Notes under the pieces: model-generated
What the model saw: only the letters and a program-made list of their open reading frames with translations
Told to the model about the DNA's origin: nothing
The model's database searches: none
NCBI RefSeq assembly: GCF_009937995.1
Contig: NZ_AP021881.1
Coordinates: 2,294,001-2,358,000 of the forward strand
DNA: 64,000 nt
Direction: 5' to 3'
From: Sulfuriferula nivalis
Lineage (GTDB): Bacteria > Pseudomonadota > Gammaproteobacteria > Burkholderiales > Sulfuriferulaceae
In this document: positions 1 to 8,743 of the stretch, one piece after another
Layout of the letters: the number at the start of each line of letters is the position of its first letter
How positions within the stretch are numbered: the first letter of the stretch is position 1
Translations under genes and position numbers: made by a program

Positions 1-441
1 TGCAGTTAACTGAGCGACGCTCTGTATGGACTCTCTGATGTGCATTTGAATTTCCTAACGTAAAATTAAGGGGCGCCGATAGGCGTCTCTATCAACAAGA
101 AGCATGAAAACTACAGTTTAGAAAGGACTGATAGTTTCCGATAGTGTTTCCGTACAATTTCTAAACAATTTGTTCGCAGCTATATTCAAGCATGGCGCGG
201 CATAGGCAATAATACTGCAATAGTTAGGTACGCAGTAATTAAACGATTTATGCGCAGGTTTCCGATACAAATAGATTTTGTCCTACGGTTAGCAAATAAT
301 GGTGCAACATTGCACCCTTACCAGATCAAGTGGACAGAGTTCCTCTTGATTCTGAGCGTTCCGCGCGCGCACGCGAGAGTATTGAGGTGTGGCCATACGA
401 TGTTACCGCACCTAAGGAACATTCCGGAGTAATAACATCGC
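1..441. other. Left-edge region without a convincing gene
   Basis: No open frame here looks like a real protein. Short frames at 250-432 and 330-524 have no recognisable motif and overlap one another. What can be seen is AT-rich DNA with a short GC patch at 361-376 that recurs at 2218-2234. The end of the disrupted adhesin-like gene reaches 442. I see no RNA gene or clear terminator. Confidence 0.5.
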
Positions 442-503
442 TTATTTCTTGCCCGCGAATCTACTACACGCAAAGTCGACATCATAGCTCCCAACTGTCC
501 CTG
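442..503 (-). pseudogene. 3' end of IS-disrupted surface-adhesin-E-like gene
   Basis: Read on the minus strand from the IS junction, this piece encodes GTVGSYDVDFACSRFAGKK and a TAA stop at 442-444. It restores the C-terminus of the gene whose 5' part is at 1701-2089: with the IS and one copy of the 4-bp duplication removed, the frame runs ...YPIPG-TVGSYDVDFAC... without a break. The Pro-Gly-Thr-Val and Phe-Ala-Cys pattern fits the last strand of surface-adhesin protein E domains, which end in a conserved cysteine. Confidence 0.75.
500..503. repeat. Target-site duplication (CCTG), left copy
   Basis: CCTG at 500-503 abuts the left IS end and is repeated at 1701-1704 against the right end. Four-base duplications are usual for the IS407 group. 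Removing one copy and the IS repairs the interrupted reading frame, which confirms the boundaries. Confidence 0.85.
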
Positions 504-573
504 GGTAATCCCCCCAGCAAATAAGTGCATTTAAAAGTAGAATTTTCTTAATTAGGATTTGAGGATTTTTTAC

Positions 574-840
574 ATGAAGACTACCCGATTTAGTGACAAC
601 CAGATTATGCAGATATTGAAGCTGGCGGAGGCAGGCACGCCAGTGCCTACACTATGCCGAGAGCACGGCATGAGTTCAGCGACATTTTACAAATGGCGCG
701 CCAAATTTGGCGGCATGGATGCCTCCATGATGGCCAGGCTCAAAGAGCTGGAAGACGAGAACCGTCGGCTTAAAAAGATGTATGCTGAAGAACGCCTCAA
801 AGCCGAAATCGTTTCAGAGGCGCTTGCAAAAAAGTGGTGA
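574..840 (+). CDS. IS3-family transposase OrfA
   Basis: The 88-residue OrfA of the IS has an N-terminal helix-turn-helix (about residues 5-45, including [13 protein letters not shown]) that binds the terminal repeats, followed by a leucine-zipper-like stretch ([19 protein letters not shown]) used for oligomerisation. The ATG at 574 is preceded by GAGGAT. The frame ends at TGA 838-840, but a slippery A AAA AAG heptamer lies at 828-834 just before it. In this family, -1 slippage there yields the OrfAB fusion that is the active transposase. Confidence 0.93.
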   Translation: MKTTRFSDNQIMQILKLAEAGTPVPTLCREHGMSSATFYKWRAKFGGMDASMMARLKELEDENRRLKKMYAEERLKAEIVSEALAKKW

Positions 841-1661
841 AGCCATCTCTGCGCCGCGAGATGGCTGTGTTGGTAGTGCAAACTAGGCAAATCAGCATCA
901 GTACTGCCTGCGCTGCCTTTAATATCAGCGAAACCTGCTATCGCTATCAGGCTAAGCTGTCGTCAGAGAATGCCCTCATCGCCGACTGGCTGATACGTTT
1001 GACCACCAACCAACGCAACTGGGGGTTTGGCTTGTGTTATTTTTACCTGCGTAATACCAAACAGTTTCGTTGGAACCACAAGCGGGTTTACAGAATATAT
1101 CGCGAGCTGGAATTGAACCTACGCATCAAACCCAGACGTCGTCTGGTACGGGAGAAACCAGAGGCGCTTGCCGTACCAACACAAATCAACGAAGTCTGGT
1201 CAATGGACTTCATGCACGACCAGTTAGCGGATGGCCGCTGTATCAGGCTATTCAACGTCATTGATGACTTTAATCGTGAAGGTTTGTGTATTGATGTGGA
1301 TTTCTCGCTGCCGTCAGAACGTGTGATTCGGTCACTGGAACAAATCATCGAATGGCGTGGCGTACCCAAGGTGATTCGATGTGACAACGGCCCTGAGTAC
1401 ATCAGCAATATGACTAAGGAATGGGCTGAACAGCGGGGTATCAAACTTGACTTCATTCAGCCAGGCAACCCCCAGCAGAATGCTTATATCGAGCGCTATA
1501 ACCGCACAGTGCGCTATGACTGGTTGGCGCATTACTTGTTCGATACCGTCGAGGAAGTGCAAAACTTTGCGACAGCTTGGTTATGGACTTACAATAACGA
1601 ACGACCAAACACGGCGATTGGCGGTATCCCGCCTAAACACAAACTCGCTATGGCCGCTTAA
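834..1661 (+). CDS. IS3-family transposase OrfB (DDE integrase core)
   Basis: This is the catalytic part of the transposase, reached from OrfA by -1 frameshifting at 828-834; the first in-frame GTG codons lie at the slip site itself. An HTH_21-type segment is followed by an rve integrase core with the expected DDE residues: Asp in SMDFMHDQ, Asp in RCDNGPEY, and Glu in [14 protein letters not shown]. The 275 residues are full length for the family. Translation ends just inside the right inverted repeat. Confidence 0.95.
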   Translation: MVKPSLRREMAVLVVQTRQISISTACAAFNISETCYRYQAKLSSENALIADWLIRLTTNQRNWGFGLCYFYLRNTKQFRWNHKRVYRIYRELELNLRIKPRRRLVREKPEALAVPTQINEVWSMDFMHDQLADGRCIRLFNVIDDFNREGLCIDVDFSLPSERVIRSLEQIIEWRGVPKVIRCDNGPEYISNMTKEWAEQRGIKLDFIQPGNPQQNAYIERYNRTVRYDWLAHYLFDTVEEVQNFATAWLWTYNNERPNTAIGGIPPKHKLAMAA

Positions 1662-1700
1662 CCTCTACTTTTAACTGCGGTTATTAATGGGGGGATTACC

Positions 1701-2089
1701 CCTGGTATCGGGTACGAAAATAAGACGGCGGCATCTGGTGTCGTGGTGCTACCGAGGAACTCACCTTTCATATTTTCTTCGGTGTAGAAAGCGGTTTGCA
1801 ACGTGGCCAGCTTTCCAGCCTTGCAGTCAATTGAGTCAAGTTCAGTAATGCTTTTGTAGAACGTTGTTCCGTACATCACTCCTGGACGTGCATATGGATA
1901 TATCTCTGCTTTTGCCATGTTGTGGATGATCCAAACAAGAAGCTTTCCGTCGACATGCTTGGCGGAGGCTGTATCAAGCCAGTCGCCGTTGTCAGGTGTG
2001 ATGGCGACCCAGTTCGGTTGCGCGGCAAGCGACAAGTCTGAGGTGAAGACTAGAACTACGAGTGCAAATAGAGATTTGAGCGTGTGCAT
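1701..2089 (-). pseudogene. 5' part of IS-disrupted surface-adhesin-E-like secreted protein
   Basis: The true start is probably the ATG at 2089, preceded by AAGGAT. It begins a signal peptide (MHTLKSLFALVVLVFTSDLS...LAA), and the mature part contains LLVWIIHN, TTFYKSITELDSIDC and a late Pro-Gly, the pattern of surface-adhesin protein E domains. The IS enters after codon PIPG. The residual frame reads 13 codons into the IS and stops. The intact gene would encode about 148 residues with two cysteines (in DSIDC and DFAC) that could form a disulfide. The product is likely non-functional now. The family is a periplasmic or surface protein of uncertain role. Confidence 0.7.
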
Positions 2090-2869
2090 GCGTATATCCT
2101 TGAGGTCTAAGGTGATGTAATAGTAAGGTAAATCAATGACGTTCGCCTGACTGGAATGGAACAGGAACATTCTGCGCACGCACAAGAAAACATAAATCCC
2201 GACATTCTCAGACCAGTACGCGCGCGCACGCGAGAGCATTACCAAAACGATAATATTTTGTGATTATAAAAACACCCCATGAAAGACCGTTTACGGGTTA
2301 TTGAAACAACCCCATGAAAGAGTAAATTAGACCCATAGGAATAGAGTTTGATTTGCAAATAGTAGAAATTGAACTATTTTCACAAACAGGGGCAGCATCG
2401 TTTTTTTAGGGGTAACTTTACGGGGTAACTGCAAAACTAGAAAAGCATAGAACCAATATTTATAGGGCTTGTAGGCAATGATTCGGGTGACGCCGTCCCA
2501 CCAATAACGAACCTCAACCGTTCTCGGTTGGGGTTTTTTTTGCCCGGAGCACCAGTTCCGGCAAGTTGGCGGCTGAGGTAAGTTGACAAAAATGGTTACG
2601 ATCGTTTTGATAAACTTGGAACGTGTCAGTATCACATGAAGCAACGAATTCCCAACGGGATATACAACAAGAAATTTTAGAGCGCAGGCTGTGCAGCAAG
2701 TACCAAGTGCTTAAAGAAAATGTAGCAATCTAATAACAACAGTCCTTTGTGCCATATTTTCAGCTTTGCCCCATAAGTACTCTGACCATTTCCACCTTAT
2801 CGCTACGTAGCTCCAACTCAGGTATATATCTTGCTTGTGAAATTGAGGTCACAATCAATCAGAACAACA
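2090..2869. other. Long intergenic region with repeats and a terminator-like hairpin
   Basis: No supported gene lies in this 780-bp stretch. The frame at 2327-2644 (minus) has an odd composition and no motif. Visible structure includes a GC-rich block at 2218-2234 that matches 361-376, a twice-repeated CCCCATGAAAGA (2276-2287 and 2311-2322), and a hairpin with a T tract at 2512-2541. The region looks like eroded accessory DNA upstream of the GH15 gene, whose promoter probably lies in 2700-2860. Confidence 0.5.
2512..2541 (+). terminator. Rho-independent terminator-like hairpin
   Basis: CCTCAACCG and CGGTTGGGG form a 9-bp stem (one G-U pair) with a TTCT loop and are followed by eight T residues, a good plus-strand intrinsic terminator. 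No plus-strand gene is visible immediately upstream, so it may belong to a lost gene or an unrecognised small RNA. Confidence 0.6.
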
Positions 2870-5800
2870 ATGAACTCATCCATCGAAAAATTGGAGCAAT
2901 ATTACCAACAGGTCACACGGATTATTCTTTCCAGGCAGAACCCGATTACTGGCCTGCTACCCGCCAGCACTGCCATTACCGCTCACGGCGACTACACTGA
3001 TGCCTGGGTGCGCGACAATGTTTACAGCATATTGGCCGCATGGGGTTTAGGTCTTGCCTACCGCCGCCTCGACGAAAACGCGGGACGCACTGTGTTGCTT
3101 GAGCAGAGCGTGGTCAAGCTGATGCGTGGCCTGCTGATTGCCATGATGCGACAATCAGCCAAGGTGGAGCGTTTCAAACAGACTCAGGATCCGCTCGATG
3201 CTCTGCATGCTAAGTACGACACCAGCACTGGTGATCCAGTGGTGGGCGATGATGAATGGGGTCATCTGCAACTTGATGCCACCTCGCTGTTTCTGCTGAT
3301 GCTGGCACAGATGACGGCTTCTGGTCTGCGTATTGTGTTCACCACTGACGAAGTCAATTTCGTGCAAAATCTTGTGCACTATATCGGCCGCGCCTATCGC
3401 ACGCCAGACTATGGTATCTGGGAACGGGGCAATAAAATCAATCACGGTATCGCCGAGATCAACAGCAGTTCAGTGGGTATGGCCAAGGCAGCGCTGGAGG
3501 CAATGAACGGATTCAATCTGTTTGGCGCGGGTGGCGGACAGGCATCGGTGGTGCATGTCGTACCCGATGAAGTGGCACGCTGCCGTATTACACTGGAATC
3601 CAGTCTGCCCAGTGAATCTCTTTCCAAGGAAGTGGATGCGGCTACACTCAGCGTGGTTGGCTACCCGGCTTTTGCAGTAGAAGATACTGCACTGGTGGAA
3701 ACGACTATTAACGAGGTGGTGACCAAGCTGGAAGGCCGTTATGGCTGCAAACGTTTCCTGCGTGACGGTCACCAGACGGTCATCGAAGACCACAACCGAC
3801 TGCATTACGAGCCTGAGGAGATGTTGCAGTTTGAGCATATTGAATGTGAATGGCCGCTGTTTTTCACCTACCTGCTGCTTTATCATCTGTTCCGTGGCAA
3901 CGACACCCAGGCCAGAATTTACCGCGACAAGCTGGAAAATCTGCTGGTAGCACACGATGGCAACATGCTGTTGCCTGAGCTGTACCGCGTACCAGCAGAT
4001 CGCATTGATGCCGAACGCCGCAATCCCCATAGCCAGGAAAGGGAACCAAATGAAAACGTGCCGCTGGTCTGGGCACAGAGTCTCTACATCCTCGGTGCGC
4101 TAATTCAGGATGGCCTGCTCGATGCAGCCGACATTGACCCACTTGGCCGACGTTTGCGCATCGGGCGGCAGCGTGGTCGGCGGGTACAGTTTGCCCTGCT
4201 GGCAGACACACCCGATGTTCAGCAACGTCTTGAAGAACAAGGCATAAAGTCAGAAACCCGCAATGAAATTTTGCCTATCGAGGTACATGATGCGGCCTCT
4301 CTGGCGCAGGCTTACTGCCAGCTTGGCCGCAACCCGCGCCTGGGTCTCAGCGGTCGTCCGCTAAGGTTGTTGCGCGGACTGGCTACCAGCACTGTCTACA
4401 CTTTTGAAGGCCGACGCATGCTGTTTCAGCCACAATTCATGAACCGGCATGATTTTTATCTGAGTCTGGATAATGGGATGCTGGTAGAGCGCCTGAAAAT
4501 GGTGCTCGCCTATGTCAGCAAGCAGTGGGATGCGTTAGGCAGGCCGCTGGTGGTGCTGGTGGTTAATGAACACATGCTCAAGGACAAAGGCAGCACAGCC
4601 CTGCTCCAGTTCATGGACGAGTGCCGCGAGGGTCAGGTAGGCAGTACGCCTGTGCAGCTTGGCCGGGTTGCAAATTTCCTGCCAACAGCTGGGCGTGAAC
4701 GTATCGACGTACTGCACGGCTACCGCTTCCCCGATGGCAGAGGCACTACCGAAGATCGCCCATGTGCTGCAATATTGCCAGGCACAGGCCATAGCTATAT
4801 GCAAGCAGACGAGCCTGTGCAAACCGAAACACTGGACGATGCTGAACTGATAACACTGATGACCAGCAATGCTGACCTGCAAGTCCAGTTTGACAGTTTG
4901 CACCAGCTAACATTGCGACACAGTCTTGACTTTGACACTGGTCTGCACGATGCGACAGATCACCCCGTGCATGTCCGCGACCTGCTAGAGGAGGTTTACC
5001 TGCGCGCCTGTGAGGCTCGTAACTGGCGTCTGATCCGCCTCAGTGCAGCAATACTGGGCAAGCAGGAAATCAATCTGGAAGGCGCCGCCACTGAAATCAT
5101 TGTGCACCAGATGGCGCTCAGCGTATCGCGTTCCTACAGCAGCCGCTCCACCTTCCGCCGACCTATGGGCGCCGAGGAACTCCTGCAAGCCATCCGCGAA
5201 TTCAACCCTGACGATTTGCGTGCCCAGATTCTGACGCAGGAACTGATTTTCAATCTGGGGCTGTTGCTGCGCTCACATCCAGCCTATTTTGAGAACATGA
5301 CCCTGATCCGTACTGGGCAACTGTTACAGCTGATAGCGGTACGATTACGCCCGGAATCGCGCCTGTCTATTAACCAGGGGCTGGATGAACTGATGGAAAT
5401 GCCGCCGCATCAACTGGCCAGAACTGTGCGTGACGTACTCACTCACTATCAGGATGCCAAAGCTACGCTGCTGCAACAAGAACTCATGCATGTATCGTCT
5501 GATTCCAGCGGCATGGTGACGGTAAAATTCGACAGCAGCATGGATCCGGATCTGGCCAACATAACTGACTGGCATGAATGGCGTTATGCCCAGGGTAACC
5601 TTGGCCGTTATAGTGAAGGATTTTTTGAAGGCGTCTGGGATATTGTTAACCAGAGCGGTGGCCTGGTAATCGGAGACCAGTGGAATCCCAAACTCTGTCT
5701 CGATCATTTTCTTTGCGCCAACATGACGCGTGGCGAAAAGCAGTTCCGTGATCGCGTCACTCACATTCTTAACAAGGTACCCGCCCCCGACAGCCTGCAA

Positions 5801-6073
5801 CTTTACAAAGAAGCGTTACAGGTGTTGATGATAGTGATGCGCAAGAGTTCCAACCTGAAAATTGCTGATACGCTATATCTTGATGTTATCATCGGCCACG
5901 CGGTACGATTGGCCTGGAGCCAGCGTCACCCGGAGAATGCCACCGAGGATTACGAACAGCATCGCGGCAATGCCTGGCGTGAATTCTACCTTGACCCACC
6001 ATCCAAAGTAGCAAACCACATCATGGTAGCATTAACCTATCTGCTGTACAGCAACATATCGGGAACCATATGA
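2870..6073 (+). CDS. GH15-like / phosphorylase-kinase regulatory-subunit-like protein
   Basis: A 1067-residue protein of the glycoside hydrolase 15-related family, which also includes the alpha and beta subunits of eukaryotic phosphorylase kinase. The N-terminus carries the family signature: GLLPAS near residue 28, then TAITAHGDYTDAWVRDN at about 34-50. Tryptophan- and acid-rich (alpha/alpha)6-barrel segments follow, and the long C-terminal half has no second motif that I can name. I chose ATG 2870 because similarity to the family starts just after it; an upstream start at 2831 would add 13 unlikely residues. The stop overlaps the glucokinase start (ATGA at 6070), so the pair is translationally coupled. 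A role in glucan breakdown or its control is inferred; catalytic activity is not shown by the sequence. Confidence 0.8.
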   Translation: MNSSIEKLEQYYQQVTRIILSRQNPITGLLPASTAITAHGDYTDAWVRDNVYSILAAWGLGLAYRRLDENAGRTVLLEQSVVKLMRGLLIAMMRQSAKVERFKQTQDPLDALHAKYDTSTGDPVVGDDEWGHLQLDATSLFLLMLAQMTASGLRIVFTTDEVNFVQNLVHYIGRAYRTPDYGIWERGNKINHGIAEINSSSVGMAKAALEAMNGFNLFGAGGGQASVVHVVPDEVARCRITLESSLPSESLSKEVDAATLSVVGYPAFAVEDTALVETTINEVVTKLEGRYGCKRFLRDGHQTVIEDHNRLHYEPEEMLQFEHIECEWPLFFTYLLLYHLFRGNDTQARIYRDKLENLLVAHDGNMLLPELYRVPADRIDAERRNPHSQEREPNENVPLVWAQSLYILGALIQDGLLDAADIDPLGRRLRIGRQRGRRVQFALLADTPDVQQRLEEQGIKSETRNEILPIEVHDAASLAQAYCQLGRNPRLGLSGRPLRLLRGLATSTVYTFEGRRMLFQPQFMNRHDFYLSLDNGMLVERLKMVLAYVSKQWDALGRPLVVLVVNEHMLKDKGSTALLQFMDECREGQVGSTPVQLGRVANFLPTAGRERIDVLHGYRFPDGRGTTEDRPCAAILPGTGHSYMQADEPVQTETLDDAELITLMTSNADLQVQFDSLHQLTLRHSLDFDTGLHDATDHPVHVRDLLEEVYLRACEARNWRLIRLSAAILGKQEINLEGAATEIIVHQMALSVSRSYSSRSTFRRPMGAEELLQAIREFNPDDLRAQILTQELIFNLGLLLRSHPAYFENMTLIRTGQLLQLIAVRLRPESRLSINQGLDELMEMPPHQLARTVRDVLTHYQDAKATLLQQELMHVSSDSSGMVTVKFDSSMDPDLANITDWHEWRYAQGNLGRYSEGFFEGVWDIVNQSGGLVIGDQWNPKLCLDHFLCANMTRGEKQFRDRVTHILNKVPAPDSLQLYKEALQVLMIVMRKSSNLKIADTLYLDVIIGHAVRLAWSQRHPENATEDYEQHRGNAWREFYLDPPSKVANHIMVALTYLLYSNISGTI

Positions 6074-7083
6074 ACCATATACTCGCAGGAGACGTAGGTG
6101 GCACCAAGACGGTGCTGAGCCTGTATCAAATTGAACATGGCACGTCGGGTAACGTGTCGCTGACAGCAATCCACAAGGCGACCTTCGCCAGTGCCGATTA
6201 CCCGGAGTTTGAACAACTCATCACCACCTTTATGGCTGACGCACCAGCAATCCAACCCGCAGCTGCCTGCCTTGGCATTGCCGGACCAATTGCGAACCAA
6301 CGCTGCAATGCGACCAATCTGCCCTGGTTGATCGACGCTCAGGTGCTGTCCAGCCAATTTGGCATTGCCGATGTATACCTGATCAACGATCTTGAAGCCG
6401 CTGCTTACGGCATGGTGCATTTGTCCGCAAACGAGTTTATCGAGCTTAATCCGCAAGCTGTGCCACAATCCGGTCATGCCGCAGTCATAGCCGCAGGCAC
6501 TGGCCTGGGACAAGCCATCATGGCCTGGGATGGACAGCGTCACATCGTACTCCCCAGCGAAGGCGGACATTGCGATTTTGCCCCCAACACTGCCGAGGAA
6601 GATGCCTTGCTCGTGTTCCTGCGTGCTCGCTTCAGTGGTCATGTCAGCGGCGAACGTATCCTCGCTGGTGCTGGCTTCGGCAATTTATACGATTTCCTGT
6701 GTGACTCTGGGTATGCCACCCCTAATCCAGTTATCGAGGCAGAAATGATGCAGACAGATCGCAATGCTGTCATCAGTAGCCACGGACTCACAAACGACGA
6801 CCCGCTATGCGCTGAAGCGCTACGCCTGTTCGTGCGTATTTATGGTAGCGAGGCGGGTAATCTTGCCCTAAAGTGTCTGCCACGCGGTGGGCTTTACATA
6901 GGTGGTGGCATCGCTCCAAAAATCCGTCAGGCGCTGGAATCGGGTGTTTTCATGCAGGGCTTTCTCGACAAAGGGCGCATGTCCCGTGCTATCCAACACA
7001 TTCCAGTGCGCCTGTCACTGAACCCCGAAGCACCGTTGCTCGGCGCAGCACACATGGCCGCTTTTCGTTTGCAGCAGGCTTGA
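6070..7083 (+). CDS. glk: Glucokinase
   Basis: A 337-residue glucokinase of the bacterial Glk type, converting glucose and ATP to glucose-6-phosphate in the cytosol. It starts with the phosphate-binding motif GDVGGTKT (residues 7-14). It has the glucose-site segment LINDLEAAAYG, the adenosine-site run AAGTGLGQA and the EGGHCDFAP motif typical of this family, and ends with GGGIAPKI and a C-terminal GAA. The start overlaps the preceding GH15-like gene by four bases, which suggests that glucose released from a glucan is phosphorylated by a co-produced kinase. Confidence 0.93.
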   Translation: MNHILAGDVGGTKTVLSLYQIEHGTSGNVSLTAIHKATFASADYPEFEQLITTFMADAPAIQPAAACLGIAGPIANQRCNATNLPWLIDAQVLSSQFGIADVYLINDLEAAAYGMVHLSANEFIELNPQAVPQSGHAAVIAAGTGLGQAIMAWDGQRHIVLPSEGGHCDFAPNTAEEDALLVFLRARFSGHVSGERILAGAGFGNLYDFLCDSGYATPNPVIEAEMMQTDRNAVISSHGLTNDDPLCAEALRLFVRIYGSEAGNLALKCLPRGGLYIGGGIAPKIRQALESGVFMQGFLDKGRMSRAIQHIPVRLSLNPEAPLLGAAHMAAFRLQQA

Positions 7084-7144
7084 CGCGCCCGCAGCCAGCG
7101 CATCGCCAAGACTGCAAAATTAAGGGAACAAAGCCATCCCCCAC

Positions 7145-7202
7145 ATCGGGGTCAGGTCTAAAACAGATGCAAAAATGCTACAAAGCTAGACCCGACCCCG
7201 AT
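7145..7202. repeat. REP-like inverted repeat
   Basis: Two 16-bp arms (ATCGGGGTCAGGTCTA at 7145-7160 and TAGACCCGACCCCGAT at 7187-7202) form an inverted repeat with one mismatch around a 26-base spacer. The GGGGTCAGGTCTA core resembles sequences associated with REP/RAYT (TnpA-REP) transposases in betaproteobacteria (recalled, not searched). No such transposase is in the window. The repeat lies 60 bp after glk and could also act as a transcript-end hairpin. Confidence 0.6.
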
Positions 7203-7347
7203 ACTTGTTAAATGAACACTGGTTTTCAATGTGAATTTATTTATGGGTACGATTAGCTTTGCATTCGTGAGGTAGTTTCTATATGCTGGACATGGCCTGA
7301 TGTTCTTCCAACTGAAGCATACATAGATGTATTTTCTAAGTTAAAAA

Positions 7348-8625
7348 ATGTCAAAACAACCACCAAACGCTCAATATATTTCTCCTCAACAATTATGTAT
7401 TGGGCTATATATTCATCTTGATCTGGGCTGGATGGAGCATTCATTTGCTTCCAGCCATTTTAAAATCAAAAATCAGCAGCAAATTGACGATATCCGCAAA
7501 CTCGGATTAAAGCGCATACGCTATGATCCAGCGGTGAGCGACGTAAAGCCCATACCAATTGAAGATAGTCCTCCACCTCCGGTGATAACTGAAACATGGA
7601 ATGCGGAAGAAGAAGCCGTTTTAGCGGAAAAACAATCCAGAATTGAGCAGTTAAAGTCCATACAGAACAATATCGCCCGAGTCGAACACTCGTTTGTTCG
7701 ATCCGTCGACACCGTCAGAAATATCACACGTGATATATATTCCAGACCTGCAGAAGCCTATGCGGAAACCAATACGCTAATTAACAAAATGTTAAGCTGC
7801 ATGGTCGACCATAGCGACATACTCATACACGCTATGGGGAACCACCTGGGTAACAATATTTATTTTCACTCTATGAATGTGACCGTGCTGAGCCTGATGC
7901 TGGCGAAATCATTAGGTTTCAGTAACACGGATATGCAAGATCTGGGCATGGCAGCGATGCTGCACGATATTGGCAAACACGATATCCCACATAAAATACT
8001 GGCGAAAACCGAACCGCTCACTAAAGCAGAGCAAACGATAGTTGAACAGCATTCTGGACTTGGTGCGGCTGCCGCCAAAAAAATGGGGTTATCAAATGCT
8101 GCCTCACTAGCCATACTGCTACACCATGAATATGTTGATGGCAGTGGTTATCCTCGCCAGCTGACTGGGGATAAAATGACGCCGATTTCACGTGTCTTAT
8201 CGCTAGTTAATGCTTATGACAACTTATGCAATCCAGCTAATGGTTCGCCCGGATTAACGCCCGCTGAAGCATTGTCTCGCATGTTTATTAAACAGCGCGC
8301 GAAGTTTGATGATGAGATGCTTAATGCCTTTATCAAAGGGTTGGGAGTATATCCACCTGGCAGTTTAGTGCGACTGTCTAATGACTTAGTGGGGCTGGTT
8401 CTATGTGTAAATTCGTCCAACCCAATGAAACCGGATGTATTGATTTATGATGCTGACACACCAAAAAATGAAGCGGTGATACTGCAACTTGCCAACGAAC
8501 CGGAAATTAAAATCACCAAAAGTTTACGTGTGGCAGAATTGTCACACGAAACAGTTGAATATCTCAATCCACGTACGCATGTAACATACGGTATGGATAC
8601 AAAAACCAAATCCAATTCGTATTAA
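7348..8625 (+). CDS. HD-GYP domain protein, probable cyclic-di-GMP phosphodiesterase
   Basis: A 425-residue soluble protein. The N-terminal 60-70 residues (IGLYIHLDLGWMEHSF, then LGLKRIRYDP) match the DUF3391 domain that often precedes HD-GYP domains. A coiled linker (about 85-125) leads to the HD-GYP domain: His174, HD pair at 206-207 in LHDIGKHD, and HHEYVDGSGYP at 259-269, so the metal ligands and the GYP motif are intact. It should hydrolyse c-di-GMP to pGpG or GMP. It stands alone, with a long upstream gap. Confidence 0.9.
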   Translation: MSKQPPNAQYISPQQLCIGLYIHLDLGWMEHSFASSHFKIKNQQQIDDIRKLGLKRIRYDPAVSDVKPIPIEDSPPPPVITETWNAEEEAVLAEKQSRIEQLKSIQNNIARVEHSFVRSVDTVRNITRDIYSRPAEAYAETNTLINKMLSCMVDHSDILIHAMGNHLGNNIYFHSMNVTVLSLMLAKSLGFSNTDMQDLGMAAMLHDIGKHDIPHKILAKTEPLTKAEQTIVEQHSGLGAAAAKKMGLSNAASLAILLHHEYVDGSGYPRQLTGDKMTPISRVLSLVNAYDNLCNPANGSPGLTPAEALSRMFIKQRAKFDDEMLNAFIKGLGVYPPGSLVRLSNDLVGLVLCVNSSNPMKPDVLIYDADTPKNEAVILQLANEPEIKITKSLRVAELSHETVEYLNPRTHVTYGMDTKTKSNSY

Positions 8626-8743
8626 TCACCATCAAGGAATGTACACTAATTCGATAGCCCAACGCTGTCAGCTAATTGAACCGCAGTTATAGCCTGCCCA
8701 TAGCCGACTATATCTGCGTTGTTACATCGCTGAAGAACAGCCT

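Larger units (their letters stand above)
504..1700 (+). mobile_element. IS3-family element, IS407 group
   Basis: A complete 1197-bp insertion sequence. Its ends are imperfect inverted repeats of about 36 bp, identical over the first 13 bases (GGTAATCCCCCCA at 504-516 and its complement at 1688-1700), with a second matching block TTAAAAGTAG at 531-540 and 1669-1678. It carries orfA and orfB in overlapping frames and is flanked by CCTG. Length, gene plan and 4-bp duplication all fit the IS407 group. Nothing is broken, so it may still be active. Confidence 0.93.

Noticed and set aside
250-432. 60-residue open frame near the left edge
   Set aside because: No ribosome site, no recognisable sequence, and it overlaps other chance frames.
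2271-2322. CRISPR-like repeat
   Set aside because: Only two short copies, no spacer series and no cas genes in the window.
2480-2541. Possible tRNA 3' end before the hairpin (CCCACCA)
   Set aside because: No matching acceptor, D or anticodon arms can be built upstream.
2327-2644. 105-residue minus-strand frame in the long gap
   Set aside because: Starts without a good ribosome site, crosses the terminator-like hairpin and has no domain.
3470-4030. 186-residue minus-strand open frame
   Set aside because: Antisense to the GH15-like gene, which has clear family motifs.
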